DNA of 64,000 nt from Enterococcus mundtii (GTDB taxonomy: Bacteria > Bacillota > Bacilli > Lactobacillales > Enterococcaceae). Below, piece after piece: positions 35,285 through 44,093 of this stretch. The notes under the pieces are model-generated. The model saw nothing but the letters and a program-made list of their open reading frames with translations, was not told the origin of the DNA and searched no databases. The number at the start of each line of letters is the position of its first letter. Within the stretch, counting starts at the first letter, position 1. The position numbers and the translations under genes are program-made. The DNA is taken from NCBI RefSeq assembly GCF_013394305.1, contig NZ_AP019810.1, positions 2,757,001 through 2,821,000 of the forward strand. Direction: 5' to 3'.

Positions 35285-36181
35285 ATGAAACGAATGAAAC
35301 AACAGTGGTTGCTTGTTTTGATCCCTTTGTTCACTGCAGTTCTTCTATTTGTCGGACTCTCTTTGAGCGTGCCGAAAGCACAGCCTTTGTTAAAACCGGC
35401 AGCAACGGTTACTTCTGAAAGCAATCAAAAGGAAAAGTTACACTATGTAGCAATTGGCGATTCATTGACTGAAGGAGTAGGGGACCAGACGAAACAAGGT
35501 GGTTTTGTTCCGTTAGTCGCAAATGACATAAAAGAAAGATACGGTTTGACAGCCATTGAAATTGAAAACTATGGTGTAAATGGCGAACGAAGTGATCAAA
35601 TATTAAAAAGATTGAAAAGCAATGAAGAAATCCAAAAGAATATCGAAACCGCAGACATTATTACCTTGACTGTTGGTGGGAATGATTTAATGAAAGTGAT
35701 CCAAAATAACCTTTTTGGTATCAGTATCCGTTCATTCAATAAACCAATCAAGAAGTATCAAGAAAACGTCCAAGCCATCATCGAAGAGATACGAGGGTTA
35801 AATAAAGAGGTACCTATCTATATTTTAGGGATCTACAATCCATTTTATTTGAACTTCCCTGAGATTACAGATATGCAAACGATTGTGGATAACTGGAATG
35901 AAGGAACACAGCAAGTAGTAAATGAAGCAGAAAATAGCTATTTTATCCCGATCAATGATCTATTGTATCAAGGATTAAATCAAGAGGTCGGAATTACTGA
36001 AGCTTCTGATCAGTCAGCTTCTAGCGATAGTTCGAACGGGACGAAAAATAATGTGTTATATGAAGAAGATCATTTTCATCCTAATAACTTAGGCTATCAA
36101 TTGATGGCTAATGCTGTGAGAGATCAATTAATCGAAACGCATGAAAAATGGCTGGTCAAGGAGGGAAACAAGGATGGATAA
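35285..36181 (+). CDS. ypmR: SGNH/GDSL esterase-lipase (YpmR-like)
   Basis: The 298-residue protein has an N-terminal signal or anchor helix (WLLVLIPLFTAVLLFVGLSL), then an SGNH hydrolase: block I AIGDSLTEGVGD with the nucleophile Ser, block III TVGGNDLMK, and the Asp/His pair in EEDHFHPNNLGYQLMA. It likely acts at the outer face of the membrane on lipids or wall esters. It overlaps ypmS by eight bases; the ypmR-ypmS-msrA neighbourhood is shared with Bacillus. Confidence 0.85.
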   Translation: MKRMKQQWLLVLIPLFTAVLLFVGLSLSVPKAQPLLKPAATVTSESNQKEKLHYVAIGDSLTEGVGDQTKQGGFVPLVANDIKERYGLTAIEIENYGVNGERSDQILKRLKSNEEIQKNIETADIITLTVGGNDLMKVIQNNLFGISIRSFNKPIKKYQENVQAIIEEIRGLNKEVPIYILGIYNPFYLNFPEITDMQTIVDNWNEGTQQVVNEAENSYFIPINDLLYQGLNQEVGITEASDQSASSDSSNGTKNNVLYEEDHFHPNNLGYQLMANAVRDQLIETHEKWLVKEGNKDG

Positions 36182-36830
36182 ACGTAGTTCAACAGTTGTA
36201 AAAAACAAAAGGCATAACTACTGGAAATACGCATTTCTGATTTTATTAGGCCTGATCATTGGTTCGACGATTTTCTTGGGTACGCGGATATTCGCCAATC
36301 GTGAACCTGATTTGCCAGAAGTACCAGCGATTACAGAAAGACAAGGCGATCCAGTATTGACGATCAATACTCAAAAAGAAAAAGTCAACCAACTGATCAG
36401 CTTTTTCTTGACAGATTTCCAAGAAGGACAAGATATCAAGTACAAATTTTATTTAGAAAATGAAGCATTGCTTAATGGGACGTTTGAAGTGTTAGGATTC
36501 CCTATCGACTTTTACTTGTATTTTGATCCGTATGTAATGGAAAATGGTAATGTTCAGTTAAAAGCAAAAAGTCTATCGATCGGTACATTGAATCTGCCGA
36601 TCAAAGATGTGATGAATATGATCAAGCGAAATTACAAACTACCTGAATGGATCGAGATCAATACAGACGATTTAACGATCATGTTACGATTAGACCAATT
36701 CCGTATGCAAAATGGAATGTACATCAAAGCGGACAAAATTGATTTAGTCAACGATGATATTCGCTTTAGTTTGTATTTACCAAAAGATTCCTCAACGACG
36801 GAAGAAACGACCGAATCTAGTACTAATTAA
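36174..36830 (+). CDS. ypmS: YpmS-like membrane protein (DUF2140)
   Basis: The 218-residue protein has a basic N-terminus, one membrane helix ([20 protein letters not shown], about residues 16-36) and an outside domain of the DUF2140 family ([20 protein letters not shown] and [20 protein letters not shown]). Function is unknown. The ATG at 36174 follows GGAGGG and lies within the end of ypmR. It is translationally coupled to ypmR, and pairs with it in Bacilli, so joint work at the envelope is likely. Confidence 0.8.
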   Translation: MDKRSSTVVKNKRHNYWKYAFLILLGLIIGSTIFLGTRIFANREPDLPEVPAITERQGDPVLTINTQKEKVNQLISFFLTDFQEGQDIKYKFYLENEALLNGTFEVLGFPIDFYLYFDPYVMENGNVQLKAKSLSIGTLNLPIKDVMNMIKRNYKLPEWIEINTDDLTIMLRLDQFRMQNGMYIKADKIDLVNDDIRFSLYLPKDSSTTEETTESSTN

Positions 36831-36862
36831 GTGATATCTCGAGAGTAAGGGAGGAATCAACA

Positions 36863-37381
36863 ATGGAACGAGCAATATTTGCAGGAGGTTGTTTTTGGTG
36901 CATGATCCAGCCTTTTGACACATTACCTGGCATCCACACGATCATGTCCGGTTATACTGGAGGTCATGTGCCAAATCCAACGTATGAACAAGTGAAAGCC
37001 AAAACAACAGGACATACTGAAGCAGTAGAAATCTTGTATGATCCTGAATTGATCTCATACGAGGCATTACTTGAGCTTTATTGGCAACAAACAGATCCTA
37101 CAGACGCTTTTGGTCAATTTGAAGACCGAGGCGACAATTACCGACCTGTGATTTTTTATACTACAGAAGAACAACGTCAAAAAGCTGAAGAAAGCAAACA
37201 ACAACTTGCAGCAAGTGGTCGCTTTAGTGATCCCATCGTTACGACGATTGAGCCAGCGGAGACCTTCTATTTAGCAGAAGATGAACATCAAGATTACTAC
37301 AAAAAAAATCCTGAGAACTTTGAGCGTAATCATGCGCGTCGTGCGGCATTTATTGCTGACAATTGGGAGGGAAAGCAATGA
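36863..37381 (+). CDS. msrA: Peptide methionine sulfoxide reductase A
   Basis: The 172-residue MsrA has the active-site motif GCFWC with catalytic Cys10, followed by [14 protein letters not shown] and [11 protein letters not shown]. It reduces the S form of oxidised methionine. No MsrB is fused or adjacent. The start follows GGGAGG. It shares an ATGA overlap with yozE, so the two are co-translated. There is no Cys near the C-terminus, so resolution must use Cys13 or thioredoxin directly. Confidence 0.95.
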   Translation: MERAIFAGGCFWCMIQPFDTLPGIHTIMSGYTGGHVPNPTYEQVKAKTTGHTEAVEILYDPELISYEALLELYWQQTDPTDAFGQFEDRGDNYRPVIFYTTEEQRQKAEESKQQLAASGRFSDPIVTTIEPAETFYLAEDEHQDYYKKNPENFERNHARRAAFIADNWEGKQ

Positions 37382-37605
37382 ATCGCAGCTTCTATCACTA
37401 TCTGATGACTCTTCGTGGAGGGAAATCTTCCGATGCGTTATCAACGTTTGCAACCGAAGCTGGAAAAGATATCCAGTTTCCAAAACATAGTACGAGTTAT
37501 GAAGAAATCTCTGATTATTTAGAAATGAATGTTGATTATTTGCCCTCTATGGATATCTTTGATAAAGCTTGGGATCATTATCTAGAGAATAATCATCTCG
37601 CCTGA
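37378..37605 (+). CDS. yozE: YozE/UPF0346 family small protein
   Basis: The 75-residue protein belongs to UPF0346 (YozE, SAM-like fold): [20 protein letters not shown] and [20 protein letters not shown]. It is a small soluble helical protein with no known function. The ATG at 37378 overlaps the msrA stop and has GGGAGGG upstream. The same msrA-linked position occurs in other Bacilli. Confidence 0.85.
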   Translation: MNRSFYHYLMTLRGGKSSDALSTFATEAGKDIQFPKHSTSYEEISDYLEMNVDYLPSMDIFDKAWDHYLENNHLA

Positions 37606-37635
37606 ACAATGGATCTGGTATGAAGGGTATGACTT

Positions 37636-37749
37636 AAAAAAGACGAGACAAGTACTGCTTAGACAATATTTTTGAATAGTCCTATTTGATACAGTGATTT
37701 TGGTCTATTCAATTATTTCTAAAGCATCGTACGTATGTCCGTCTTTTTT
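37636..37749. repeat. 114-nt nested inverted repeat between yozE and lepB
   Basis: The outer arm AAAAAAGACG plus AGACAAGTACTGCTTAGA (37636-37663) pairs with the opposite arm ending CGTCTTTTTT (37718-37749), with small bulges. Inside it, TTGAATAG (37672-37679) pairs perfectly with CTATTCAA (37705-37712). The shape suggests a miniature inverted-repeat element or a structured RNA. The right arm ends in six T and could also stop transcription. No target-site duplication is visible. Confidence 0.65.
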
Positions 37750-37853
37750 CGCGTCTATCTGTAAATGATTATTGAACCATTCGCTTTTTCTGTAGTTATT
37801 CTATATAATGAGGATAATAGGTTAAGATTTTACGAGGGATGGATTGATGGGCT

Positions 37854-38405
37854 TTGACAAAAAAGCAGCGTTATATTGACCGTTTTTGGTTATTTATTAA
37901 ATTTTTACTTTGTTCCATAGTGATTGCATTTATTTTACGGGGATTTATATTGATCCCAGTACCAGTGGAAGGAAACTCGATGGAGAATGTCCTTAAGCAA
38001 GGTGATATGGTCGTTATGGAAAAATTCTCTGAAATCAGAAGATTTGATGTAGTCGTTTTCCAACTTTCAGATGGCACGATCTATATCAAGAGAGTCATTG
38101 GTCTACCGGGAGAAACTATTAGTTATGAAAAGGACCAACTAAAAATCAACGGCCAGCCAATCGAAGAACCTTATTTAAGTAAAAATATCCGTTCGGACCA
38201 TGAAAATGCACCTTATACTACCGATTTTACCTTGGAAGAGTTGATAGGATATACAGAATTACCTGAAGATAGCTATTTTGTTTTGGGGGATAATCGTCGT
38301 GTATCAAAAGATAGTCGTTCATTTGGAACAATATCTAGAGATGAAATTTTAGGAAAAGCGAGATTTGTGTATTACCCATTAAATGAAATCAAATGGATCA
38401 GGTAA
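37854..38405 (+). CDS. lepB: Signal peptidase I
   Basis: The 183-residue type I signal peptidase starts with TTG after GAGGGATGG. It has one N-terminal membrane helix (FIKFLLCSIVIAFILRGFIL, residues 15-34), the catalytic Ser42 in EGNSMENVL, Lys79 in YIKRVIGLPGE, and the GDNRRVSKDSRSFG box. It removes signal peptides outside the membrane. A perfect TATAAT lies at 37804-37809. Enterococci usually have several paralogues; which one this is cannot be decided here. Confidence 0.9.
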   Translation: MTKKQRYIDRFWLFIKFLLCSIVIAFILRGFILIPVPVEGNSMENVLKQGDMVVMEKFSEIRRFDVVVFQLSDGTIYIKRVIGLPGETISYEKDQLKINGQPIEEPYLSKNIRSDHENAPYTTDFTLEELIGYTELPEDSYFVLGDNRRVSKDSRSFGTISRDEILGKARFVYYPLNEIKWIR

Positions 38406-38410
38406 AATAA

Positions 38411-38457
38411 AAGAAGACTTCCCAATAGCAATATGTTGGAAAGTCTTCTTTTTTTGA
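38411..38457. terminator. Bidirectional terminator between lepB and the VOC gene
   Basis: AAGAAGACTTCC (38411-38422) pairs with GGAAAGTCTTCTT (38438-38450) with a one-base bulge; T runs lie to the right and A runs to the left, so it serves both convergent genes. Confidence 0.85.
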
Positions 38458-38856
38458 TTATATTTTCATCCACATTGGTTCCAATGTGTTTCCATCAGGA
38501 TCTTGTACTTCAAGAGAATACATTTCTTCTTCCGGTATTCCCATCTCGACTGTATGGTAGCTACCACCATTTTCTTTTGCAATTTCACCAAAACGTTTGA
38601 CTTCTGCAGCATTTGCTAAACTAAAAGCAATCAGTGCACCGCTCATTTTTTTTGTGTCTGCGATTTCTTTGTTTTTCAAGAATTTTTTGTAAAAGTCATG
38701 TGTCAAGAGCATCACCCAAAATGTGTCATCCCAAACCATTGCGCTTGCTTCCTCAGTTGAAAATTCTTTATTTTGTTTGAATCCTAATTTTGTATAGAAT
38801 TCGACCGAGCGACCAACATCTTGCACAGGGAAATTGACAAAAACCATTGTGTTCAT
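38458..38856 (-). CDS. VOC-family (glyoxalase-like) protein
   Basis: The 132-residue protein has the paired beta-alpha-beta-beta-beta modules of the vicinal oxygen chelate fold: VFVNFPVQDVGRSVEFYTKL at the start and LEVQDPDGNTLEPMWMKI at the end. Members include glyoxalases, dioxygenases and drug-binding proteins; the substrate is unknown. AAAGGAG precedes the start on the - strand. It is a single gene in the accessory stretch and its upstream region holds palindromes that may be operators. Confidence 0.82.
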   Translation of the reverse strand: MNTMVFVNFPVQDVGRSVEFYTKLGFKQNKEFSTEEASAMVWDDTFWVMLLTHDFYKKFLKNKEIADTKKMSGALIAFSLANAAEVKRFGEIAKENGGSYHTVEMGIPEEEMYSLEVQDPDGNTLEPMWMKI

Positions 38857-39028
38857 CTTGCTACAGCTCCTTTCAATTTTCCTCTATCATGCGCTCGTCG
38901 GTAAGCGTTGTCAAAGTATTTAACTTGGGAAAGAATTTTTTATTTTATTGGACGTATCCGCTAAATGTATAATCAACAGTACTATAAAAATAATTTTTTC
39001 ATAAGTACTCCTTTTTTGTTATTTTTTA

Positions 39029-39040
39029 GTGAACGTTCAC
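39029..39040. promoter_or_regulatory. Palindrome GTGAACGTTCAC
   Basis: A perfect 12-bp palindrome about 170 bases upstream of the VOC gene start. TetR-type operators often have TGAACGTTCA cores. No tetR gene is in the window. Confidence 0.4.
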
Positions 39041-39100
39041 CTCTTGATAATAAGTGTTTTGTTTCACATTTTCAATAGCAAGAATCCTTGTTTTACAAGG

Positions 39101-39117
39101 TGTCACAGATTGTGACA
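39101..39117. promoter_or_regulatory. Inverted repeat TGTCACA-N3-TGTGACA
   Basis: A perfect 7-3-7 inverted repeat about 65 bases upstream of the XRE gene's -10. It is a candidate operator, possibly for the XRE protein itself. Confidence 0.45.
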
Positions 39118-39214
39118 TCGAATAATCGGAAATATATCAATTCGTTTCAATAATTCGCTTTTAAGTTCTTTTATGAAATGGTTATAATGAGAGATAGAAT
39201 AAGGAGGCGATGTT

Positions 39215-39859
39215 GTGGATTTTGGTAAAATATTAAAAGAAAAAAGGCATCAAGCAGGAATTACACAGGAAGAATTGGCAAAGAGATTAAATGTTAGTCG
39301 TTCAGCTATTTCTAATTGGGAAATCGGCAGAAATTACCCAGACATACATACACTAGTGGAAATATCGACCAGCTTAGGTGTGTCTTTAGACGAACTATTG
39401 GAAAATTCTACTATGACTGAGACGATGATTGATACTACTAAAGAAATGGCGGTGAATCAGAAAAAAAAGCGAGGAAAATTGTTTTTTGTAGTAGCACTTT
39501 GTTCGATTGTTTCAGTCATGTCGCTTTTATTTTTTTCATTTTCTAAGCAACCGACGATTGTCTTGAATGCAGTTGAAAACGCCGATTCAGAAGAGGTAGC
39601 GCTCTTTAACAAAGAAGACATCAAAGATATTACCCTCAAAGACAAGAAAATGACTGTTCTTTTTACTATACCTAAAGACAGTGAATATGTTGGCTACTAT
39701 GTTGACGGAAGTAATCAAAAAGGATTTGTAAACCTTGATTTATATAAGACTGCTGATTCTGATGTCAATCAGCGGAAATTAGTACATGATGGACTGATTG
39801 AAGTAGATTTAGATATGTTTACAAAAGTGAATAAAATTAGTGTGAATTATAAAAAATAA
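39215..39859 (+). CDS. XRE-family transcriptional regulator with a membrane helix
   Basis: The 214-residue protein has an N-terminal helix-turn-helix (residues 5-60: GITQEELAKRLNVSRSAISN with WEIGRNYPDIHTLVEIS), a membrane helix at about 89-106 (LFFVVALCSIVSVMSLLFF) and an external C-terminal domain of unknown type. Such membrane-bound XRE proteins may sense an outside signal. The GTG start follows AAGGAGG. It lies alone between non-coding stretches, so its targets are not evident. Confidence 0.82.
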   Translation: MDFGKILKEKRHQAGITQEELAKRLNVSRSAISNWEIGRNYPDIHTLVEISTSLGVSLDELLENSTMTETMIDTTKEMAVNQKKKRGKLFFVVALCSIVSVMSLLFFSFSKQPTIVLNAVENADSEEVALFNKEDIKDITLKDKKMTVLFTIPKDSEYVGYYVDGSNQKGFVNLDLYKTADSDVNQRKLVHDGLIEVDLDMFTKVNKISVNYKK

Positions 39860-40536
39860 AGCGTATTGCAAGAAGTATTCAAAAATAGCTGTATGAGGAC
39901 AAATGAAGGAGTTCTATGGTTAGTGAAGGTAAGTATGGCAAAATAAAAATCTTCTAAAAAACTTTTAGAAATCATGTGAATCTTCTTGTCAACGAGCTGT
40001 ATACTTCGAGTCGGATCAGGTTAAAAAGTAAGCTTCATGAAACGAATCGTTCAGTCGATTGTTTTACGGAGCTTACTTTTTTCATTACTATGCAAATTCT
40101 TTTTTACATTGATTGCTTTCTAACGTTGGCTGATTGATCGTTTGACATTTCTTAAAACTGACTCATGGCGTACGCCAAAAGATCGGCTAGGAATCAGAAA
40201 TATGAAGTATTCCTCTTGTGAGTAGATCGGACAAAGGATTTTATCCTGTTAAGGTATTCCCTCCTCATCAAATATTTTTGTCCAGTTTACGATCTGAATA
40301 AGCATGGATTCACTTCTCCAGAGTTTCGCATCATATGTCGGTACACGTTCTGAGATAACTATGAAATAGAAGACTTGTTTCAATGGTAAATATTTCTAGG
40401 ATAGCCAACATTCTCCTTGAATGACTTTAACAAATGGAAACTTGCTTGTTGAAAGGACGTCTCTCTTTCCATTTTTAGAACATGAGGTGGAATCGATATG
40501 GTAAACTGAAGAAAAGAGTCGAAAGCGAGGAGCTAG
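39860..40536. other. Non-coding or decayed stretch before the APH-like gene
   Basis: About 675 bases without a supportable gene. It contains a T-tailed hairpin at 40023-40082 and a + strand stretch near 40240-40380 with short open pieces interrupted by stops, which looks like an eroded gene but could not be identified. Rich in stop codons in all frames. Confidence 0.45.
40023..40082 (+). terminator. Hairpin with T tail in the decayed stretch
   Basis: AAAAAGTAAGCT (40023-40034) pairs with AGCTTACTTTTT (40070-40081); inner weaker pairing is present. It is about 160 bases downstream of the XRE gene. Confidence 0.65.
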
Positions 40537-41313
40537 ATGATCGAAAAGAAACCAAAAGGAAGAGACGGTGTAGTGATCCAAGAAGAGCAAGTGATTCGTC
40601 CTAAGAAAGTCTGGTCGGAGGAGGTCCAAAAATTTTTAAGTTACCTAAGGAACCAAGGTGTAACTTATGTGCCAGAACCACTAGGCTATGATGAGCAAGG
40701 AAATGAAGTGGTATCTTATCTCGCAGGTGAGGTCTATGATTATCCTTTGCCCCCTCAATTGTTGACGGACAGTGCCATTTGTTCAGCAGGTCGGTTGTTA
40801 AGAGATTTCCACGACCAAAATCAAGGATACCTTACTTCCTTAAGTGGCACAGAACCGTGGATGCTACATTCGTTCGGAGAGCGTGAGGTAATGTGTCACA
40901 ATGATTTTGCGCCATACAATGTGACAACGAAAAATGGTATAGCCATTGGTATCATTGATTTTGACACGATCACACCAGGATCAAGAACCTGGGATGTAAG
41001 CTATGCCGCCTATCGCTGGGTACCTTTAGAGATGAATCAAGGAGATCCAATCACGGATGAAACGTGTCATCGTTTAAAAAAATTTATTGAAGCATACAGA
41101 CTAGATGAGTCCGAGTATCCAAATTTGATTCCTACGATGATCGAGCGACTTTCTTATATGATGGACTTCATCACTAAAGCAGCGAGTCGCGGGGAAGCAA
41201 ATTTTCAAAAAAATATACAAGAAGGCCATCTAAAAAAATATGAGCAAGATATTCAATGGTTGCTCGATAATGAGAAAAAAATTCTTAGAAAGTTGCAAAA
41301 TGAAGAAACTTGA
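40537..41313 (+). CDS. Aminoglycoside-phosphotransferase-fold kinase
   Basis: The 258-residue protein has the APH/choline-kinase fold: the catalytic loop CHNDFAPYNV and the metal-binding IGIIDFDTITPGSRTWDVSY. The N-terminal lobe is short. These folds phosphorylate many small molecules (antibiotics, choline, thiamine, sugars); the sequence does not tell which. There is no linked resistance gene or mobile element, so a housekeeping or metabolic role is as likely as drug modification. The start follows GAGGAG. Confidence 0.8.
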   Translation: MIEKKPKGRDGVVIQEEQVIRPKKVWSEEVQKFLSYLRNQGVTYVPEPLGYDEQGNEVVSYLAGEVYDYPLPPQLLTDSAICSAGRLLRDFHDQNQGYLTSLSGTEPWMLHSFGEREVMCHNDFAPYNVTTKNGIAIGIIDFDTITPGSRTWDVSYAAYRWVPLEMNQGDPITDETCHRLKKFIEAYRLDESEYPNLIPTMIERLSYMMDFITKAASRGEANFQKNIQEGHLKKYEQDIQWLLDNEKKILRKLQNEET

Positions 41314-41324
41314 GAATAAGCCGT

Positions 41325-41352
41325 TTGATTTTTAGTTTTTTTCTTGTATACT
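41325..41352 (+). promoter_or_regulatory. Promoter of rbgA
   Basis: TTGATT (41325-41330), a 16-base spacer and TATACT (41347-41352) lie upstream of the rbgA-rnhB unit. Confidence 0.6.
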
Positions 41353-41433
41353 CCTAGAAGTGTAGTTCATTCAAGTACTGTATAAGTAAAGAGCAACTTT
41401 TTTAGATTTTAAGTTTTAGAGGAGGAAACACCA

Positions 41434-42294
41434 ATGACTATTCAATGGTTCCCAGGACACATGGCGAAAGCTAGACGTGAAGTTTCAGAAAAGATGAAAT
41501 ATGTTGATATCGTCTTTGAGTTAGTTGATGCACGACTACCTTTGTCTTCACGTAATCCAATGTTAGATCAAATCATCCAACAAAAACCAAGACTTGTTTT
41601 ATTGAATAAAGCTGATCTAGCGGATCCGCAACAAACAAAATTATGGCAACAATACTTTAGAAAGCAAGGACATCAAGCCTTAGCAATCACCGCTCAAGAA
41701 AGTAAAGGAATCAAAGCGTTGATCCCTGCGGCAAAAGAAGCATTGAAAGAAAAACGCGAAAGAGACGCAGCTCGTGGCATCAAACCTCGAGCAATCCGCG
41801 CGATGGTCCTAGGAATTCCTAATGTAGGAAAATCGACATTGATGAATCGTTTAGTGGGCAAAAAGATTGCACAAACAGGGAATAAGCCTGGGGTAACGAA
41901 AGGGCAACAATGGCTTCGTTTAGGAAGTGAATTAGAACTATTAGATACACCTGGTATTTTATGGCCTAAGTTTGAAGATGAAGAAATCGGTAAAAAACTA
42001 GCCTTGACTGGTGCAATCAAAGACCAATTGGTACACCTTGATGATCTAGCAATTTACGGCTTAGATTTCTTTGCCAGTTACTACCCTAATAAAATCAGCG
42101 AACGTTATGGACTATCAATAGAAGAAGAGCAACAAGTTGCACCTGAGTTATTGATGACGATCACGGAACGTAGAGGGTATCGCCAAGATTATGACCGTGG
42201 GAGCGAGCTAGTCGTTTTTGATATCCGCCAAGGGAAACTTGGTCGCTATACTTTAGATCGTTGTGAAGAAATGGAAGAGACTACTCATGAGTGA
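41434..42294 (+). CDS. rbgA: Ribosome biogenesis GTPase RbgA (YlqF)
   Basis: The 286-residue circularly permuted GTPase has the G4 motif NKADL before the P-loop [14 protein letters not shown], then the G3 motif DTPG ([10 protein letters not shown]). The N-terminal [13 protein letters not shown] is typical. It is needed for late 50S assembly. AGGAGG precedes the start. It overlaps rnhB by eight bases, as in Bacillus ylqF-rnhB. Confidence 0.94.
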   Translation: MTIQWFPGHMAKARREVSEKMKYVDIVFELVDARLPLSSRNPMLDQIIQQKPRLVLLNKADLADPQQTKLWQQYFRKQGHQALAITAQESKGIKALIPAAKEALKEKRERDAARGIKPRAIRAMVLGIPNVGKSTLMNRLVGKKIAQTGNKPGVTKGQQWLRLGSELELLDTPGILWPKFEDEEIGKKLALTGAIKDQLVHLDDLAIYGLDFFASYYPNKISERYGLSIEEEQQVAPELLMTITERRGYRQDYDRGSELVVFDIRQGKLGRYTLDRCEEMEETTHE

Positions 42295-43054
42295 ATCGAT
42301 CCAGAGTATCAAAGAAAAACTGAAACAACTCACAACGCTTGATGATCCGATAGTCACACAACTAAGATTAGACACAAGAAAAGGTGTCCAACAAGCGTTA
42401 AGCTCTTTTGAAAAACGCTTAGCAAAGGAAGCTTTGCTTCGTGAAAAATATGAGACGATGTCCTTCTACGAAAATGAAGGATACGCTCAAGGGTATGACC
42501 TGATTGCAGGGATCGACGAGGTAGGAAGAGGCCCCTTGGCTGGCCCTGTTGTAGCCGCAGCTGTTATTTTACCTAAAGGTGTAGAGATTTACGGATTGAA
42601 CGATTCCAAGCAATTATCTGAAAAAAAACGTGAAGAACTGTATGAACAGATTCAAGAAAAAGCCCTCTCCGTCGGGATTGGTGTGATCGATGAGCAGACG
42701 ATCGATCGTGTCAATATTTACGAAGCAAGTAAATTAGCGATGTGTGAAGCTCTTAAAGAATTGACACCAGAACCTACGTATTTATTGATCGATGCGATGA
42801 CTTTAGATCTGCCGATTGCACAAAATAAATTGATCAAAGGAGATGCCCGTTCAATTTCGATTGCTGCTGCAAGTATCATTGCAAAAGTCTATCGCGACCG
42901 TTTGATGAAAGAATACGAGTTACAATATCCTGGCTATGGTTTTGCCAAGAATGCAGGTTATGGAACAAAAGAACATCTGTTAGGATTAGCACAACATGGC
43001 ATCACGCCAATCCATCGTAAAAGTTTTGCACCAGTCAAACAATATTTATCATAA
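42287..43054 (+). CDS. rnhB: Ribonuclease HII
   Basis: The 255-residue RNase HII carries the catalytic [17 protein letters not shown] and the later [10 protein letters not shown] and [16 protein letters not shown]. It removes RNA from DNA duplexes, including misincorporated ribonucleotides. The ATG at 42287 overlaps the rbgA end. An upstream in-frame ATG at 42263 is unlikely. It is followed by the hairpin at 43060-43106 that ends just before dprA. Confidence 0.94.
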   Translation: MSESIQSIKEKLKQLTTLDDPIVTQLRLDTRKGVQQALSSFEKRLAKEALLREKYETMSFYENEGYAQGYDLIAGIDEVGRGPLAGPVVAAAVILPKGVEIYGLNDSKQLSEKKREELYEQIQEKALSVGIGVIDEQTIDRVNIYEASKLAMCEALKELTPEPTYLLIDAMTLDLPIAQNKLIKGDARSISIAAASIIAKVYRDRLMKEYELQYPGYGFAKNAGYGTKEHLLGLAQHGITPIHRKSFAPVKQYLS

Positions 43055-43059
43055 GCGAT

Positions 43060-43106
43060 GCGCCACTTTTTACGTATCTTATAAAAAAGATTAGAAAAGG
43101 TGGCGC
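43060..43106 (+). promoter_or_regulatory. Hairpin covering the dprA ribosome binding site
   Basis: GCGCCACTTTT (43060-43070) pairs with AAAAGGTGGCGC (43095-43106), with one bulged G. The right arm contains the only good dprA Shine-Dalgarno (AAAGGTGG) and lies four bases before the ATG at 43110. There is no T tail, so it is more likely a translation-control structure than a terminator. Confidence 0.6.
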
Positions 43107-43109
43107 TTT

Positions 43110-43967
43110 ATGGTTATATACAATGAATTTATTACAAAGTTGGCATTAGTCAAAGGACTGAGCGGAGAGCAAAAATGGCGTGTGATCAGTCATCTATTAA
43201 GTGAAAAGAAAGAATGGTTGTCGGTTGATGATATGTTGACAGTTTCGCACTTCAATCGCTCTAGAGCAATTTTTTATGACTATTGGAGCCAGATCAACTA
43301 TACTTGGCGGAATAGAATAGGAGAGAATCCATACATAACTTTTCTTTATCCGATCTACCCTTCACAATTGCTTCATTTGGCAAATCCCCCGATCTTATTA
43401 TTTTATCAAGGGGATCTTTCGCTGATGAAACGAAAAATGATCGCTGTCGTTGGTGGTAGACAAACATCTGGTTATGCGCGAAAAATCGTAGAGCGAGTGA
43501 TCACTCCTGTGATTGACCAAGACTATCTAGTTGTTAGTGGCTGTGCGAAAGGCGTAGACACTTATGCGCATCAAGTAGCGATCCGCTGTTCAGGCAGAAC
43601 GATTGCAGTGATCGGTACGGGGATCAATCATAGTTATCCGAAAGAAAATCAGCAGTTGCAACGAGGGATTGCTAGAGATCATCTTTTATTAAGTGAGTTT
43701 TTACCAGATGTTGGTCCACAAAAATTTCATTTTCCTATGAGAAATCGTCTGATTGCCGCTTTATCAAGTGGAATCTGTGTGATTGAAGCAAAAGCAAAAA
43801 GCGGCTCATTGATCACAGCAGAGCAAGGCTTAGAGATTGGACGTCCGATTTTTTCTGTCCCTGGGAATATTTTGACAGGTCAATCCACTGGTTGTCACCA
43901 ATTGATCCAAGATGGAGCGATATGTACCTTTTCAGGACAAGATATCCTTAATGAATTGGAATCATAA
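43110..43967 (+). CDS. dprA: DNA processing protein DprA
   Basis: The 285-residue DprA has the Rossmann-fold signature IAVIGTGINHSYPKENQQLQ and the FHFPMRNRLIAALSSGICVI segment. DprA loads RecA on incoming single-stranded DNA during transformation; it also persists in species not known to be competent. The ribosome site sits inside the hairpin at 43060-43106. The dprA-topA order is standard in Firmicutes. Confidence 0.93.
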   Translation: MVIYNEFITKLALVKGLSGEQKWRVISHLLSEKKEWLSVDDMLTVSHFNRSRAIFYDYWSQINYTWRNRIGENPYITFLYPIYPSQLLHLANPPILLFYQGDLSLMKRKMIAVVGGRQTSGYARKIVERVITPVIDQDYLVVSGCAKGVDTYAHQVAIRCSGRTIAVIGTGINHSYPKENQQLQRGIARDHLLLSEFLPDVGPQKFHFPMRNRLIAALSSGICVIEAKAKSGSLITAEQGLEIGRPIFSVPGNILTGQSTGCHQLIQDGAICTFSGQDILNELES

Positions 43968-43990
43968 CGATTGATTTATTATTGCTTTCC

Positions 43991-44019
43991 TTGACAAACG
44001 ATTTCTGAATGGATATGAT
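43991..44019 (+). promoter_or_regulatory. topA promoter (TTGACA-17-TATGAT)
   Basis: A consensus -35 TTGACA (43991-43996) and -10 TATGAT (44014-44019) with a 17-base spacer. It is the strongest promoter match in this region. Confidence 0.75.
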
Positions 44020-44093
44020 AAGCTACGATTTGTAAAAGTCCTTGTAACATATATATAGTAGGAACCCGAAAATGGAAAGGAGTCCATTCAGGA

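Larger units (their letters stand above)
38857..39214. other. Divergent intergenic region with two palindromes
   Basis: Between the VOC gene (- strand) and the XRE gene (+ strand) lie about 358 AT-rich bases. They hold GTGAACGTTCAC at 39029-39040 (a 12-bp palindrome), TGTCACA-GAT-TGTGACA at 39101-39117, and a promoter for the XRE gene with TATAAT at 39183-39188. No gene is supported. Confidence 0.55.

Noticed and set aside
40240-40380. Possible eroded small gene (stretch reading like HGFTSPEFRIICRYTF).
   Set aside because: Broken by stops and not assignable to any family; short coincidental frames are expected.
40537-41313. Aminoglycoside resistance gene.
   Set aside because: Only the kinase fold is visible; no match to a known resistance subtype by eye and no mobile context, so called generically.
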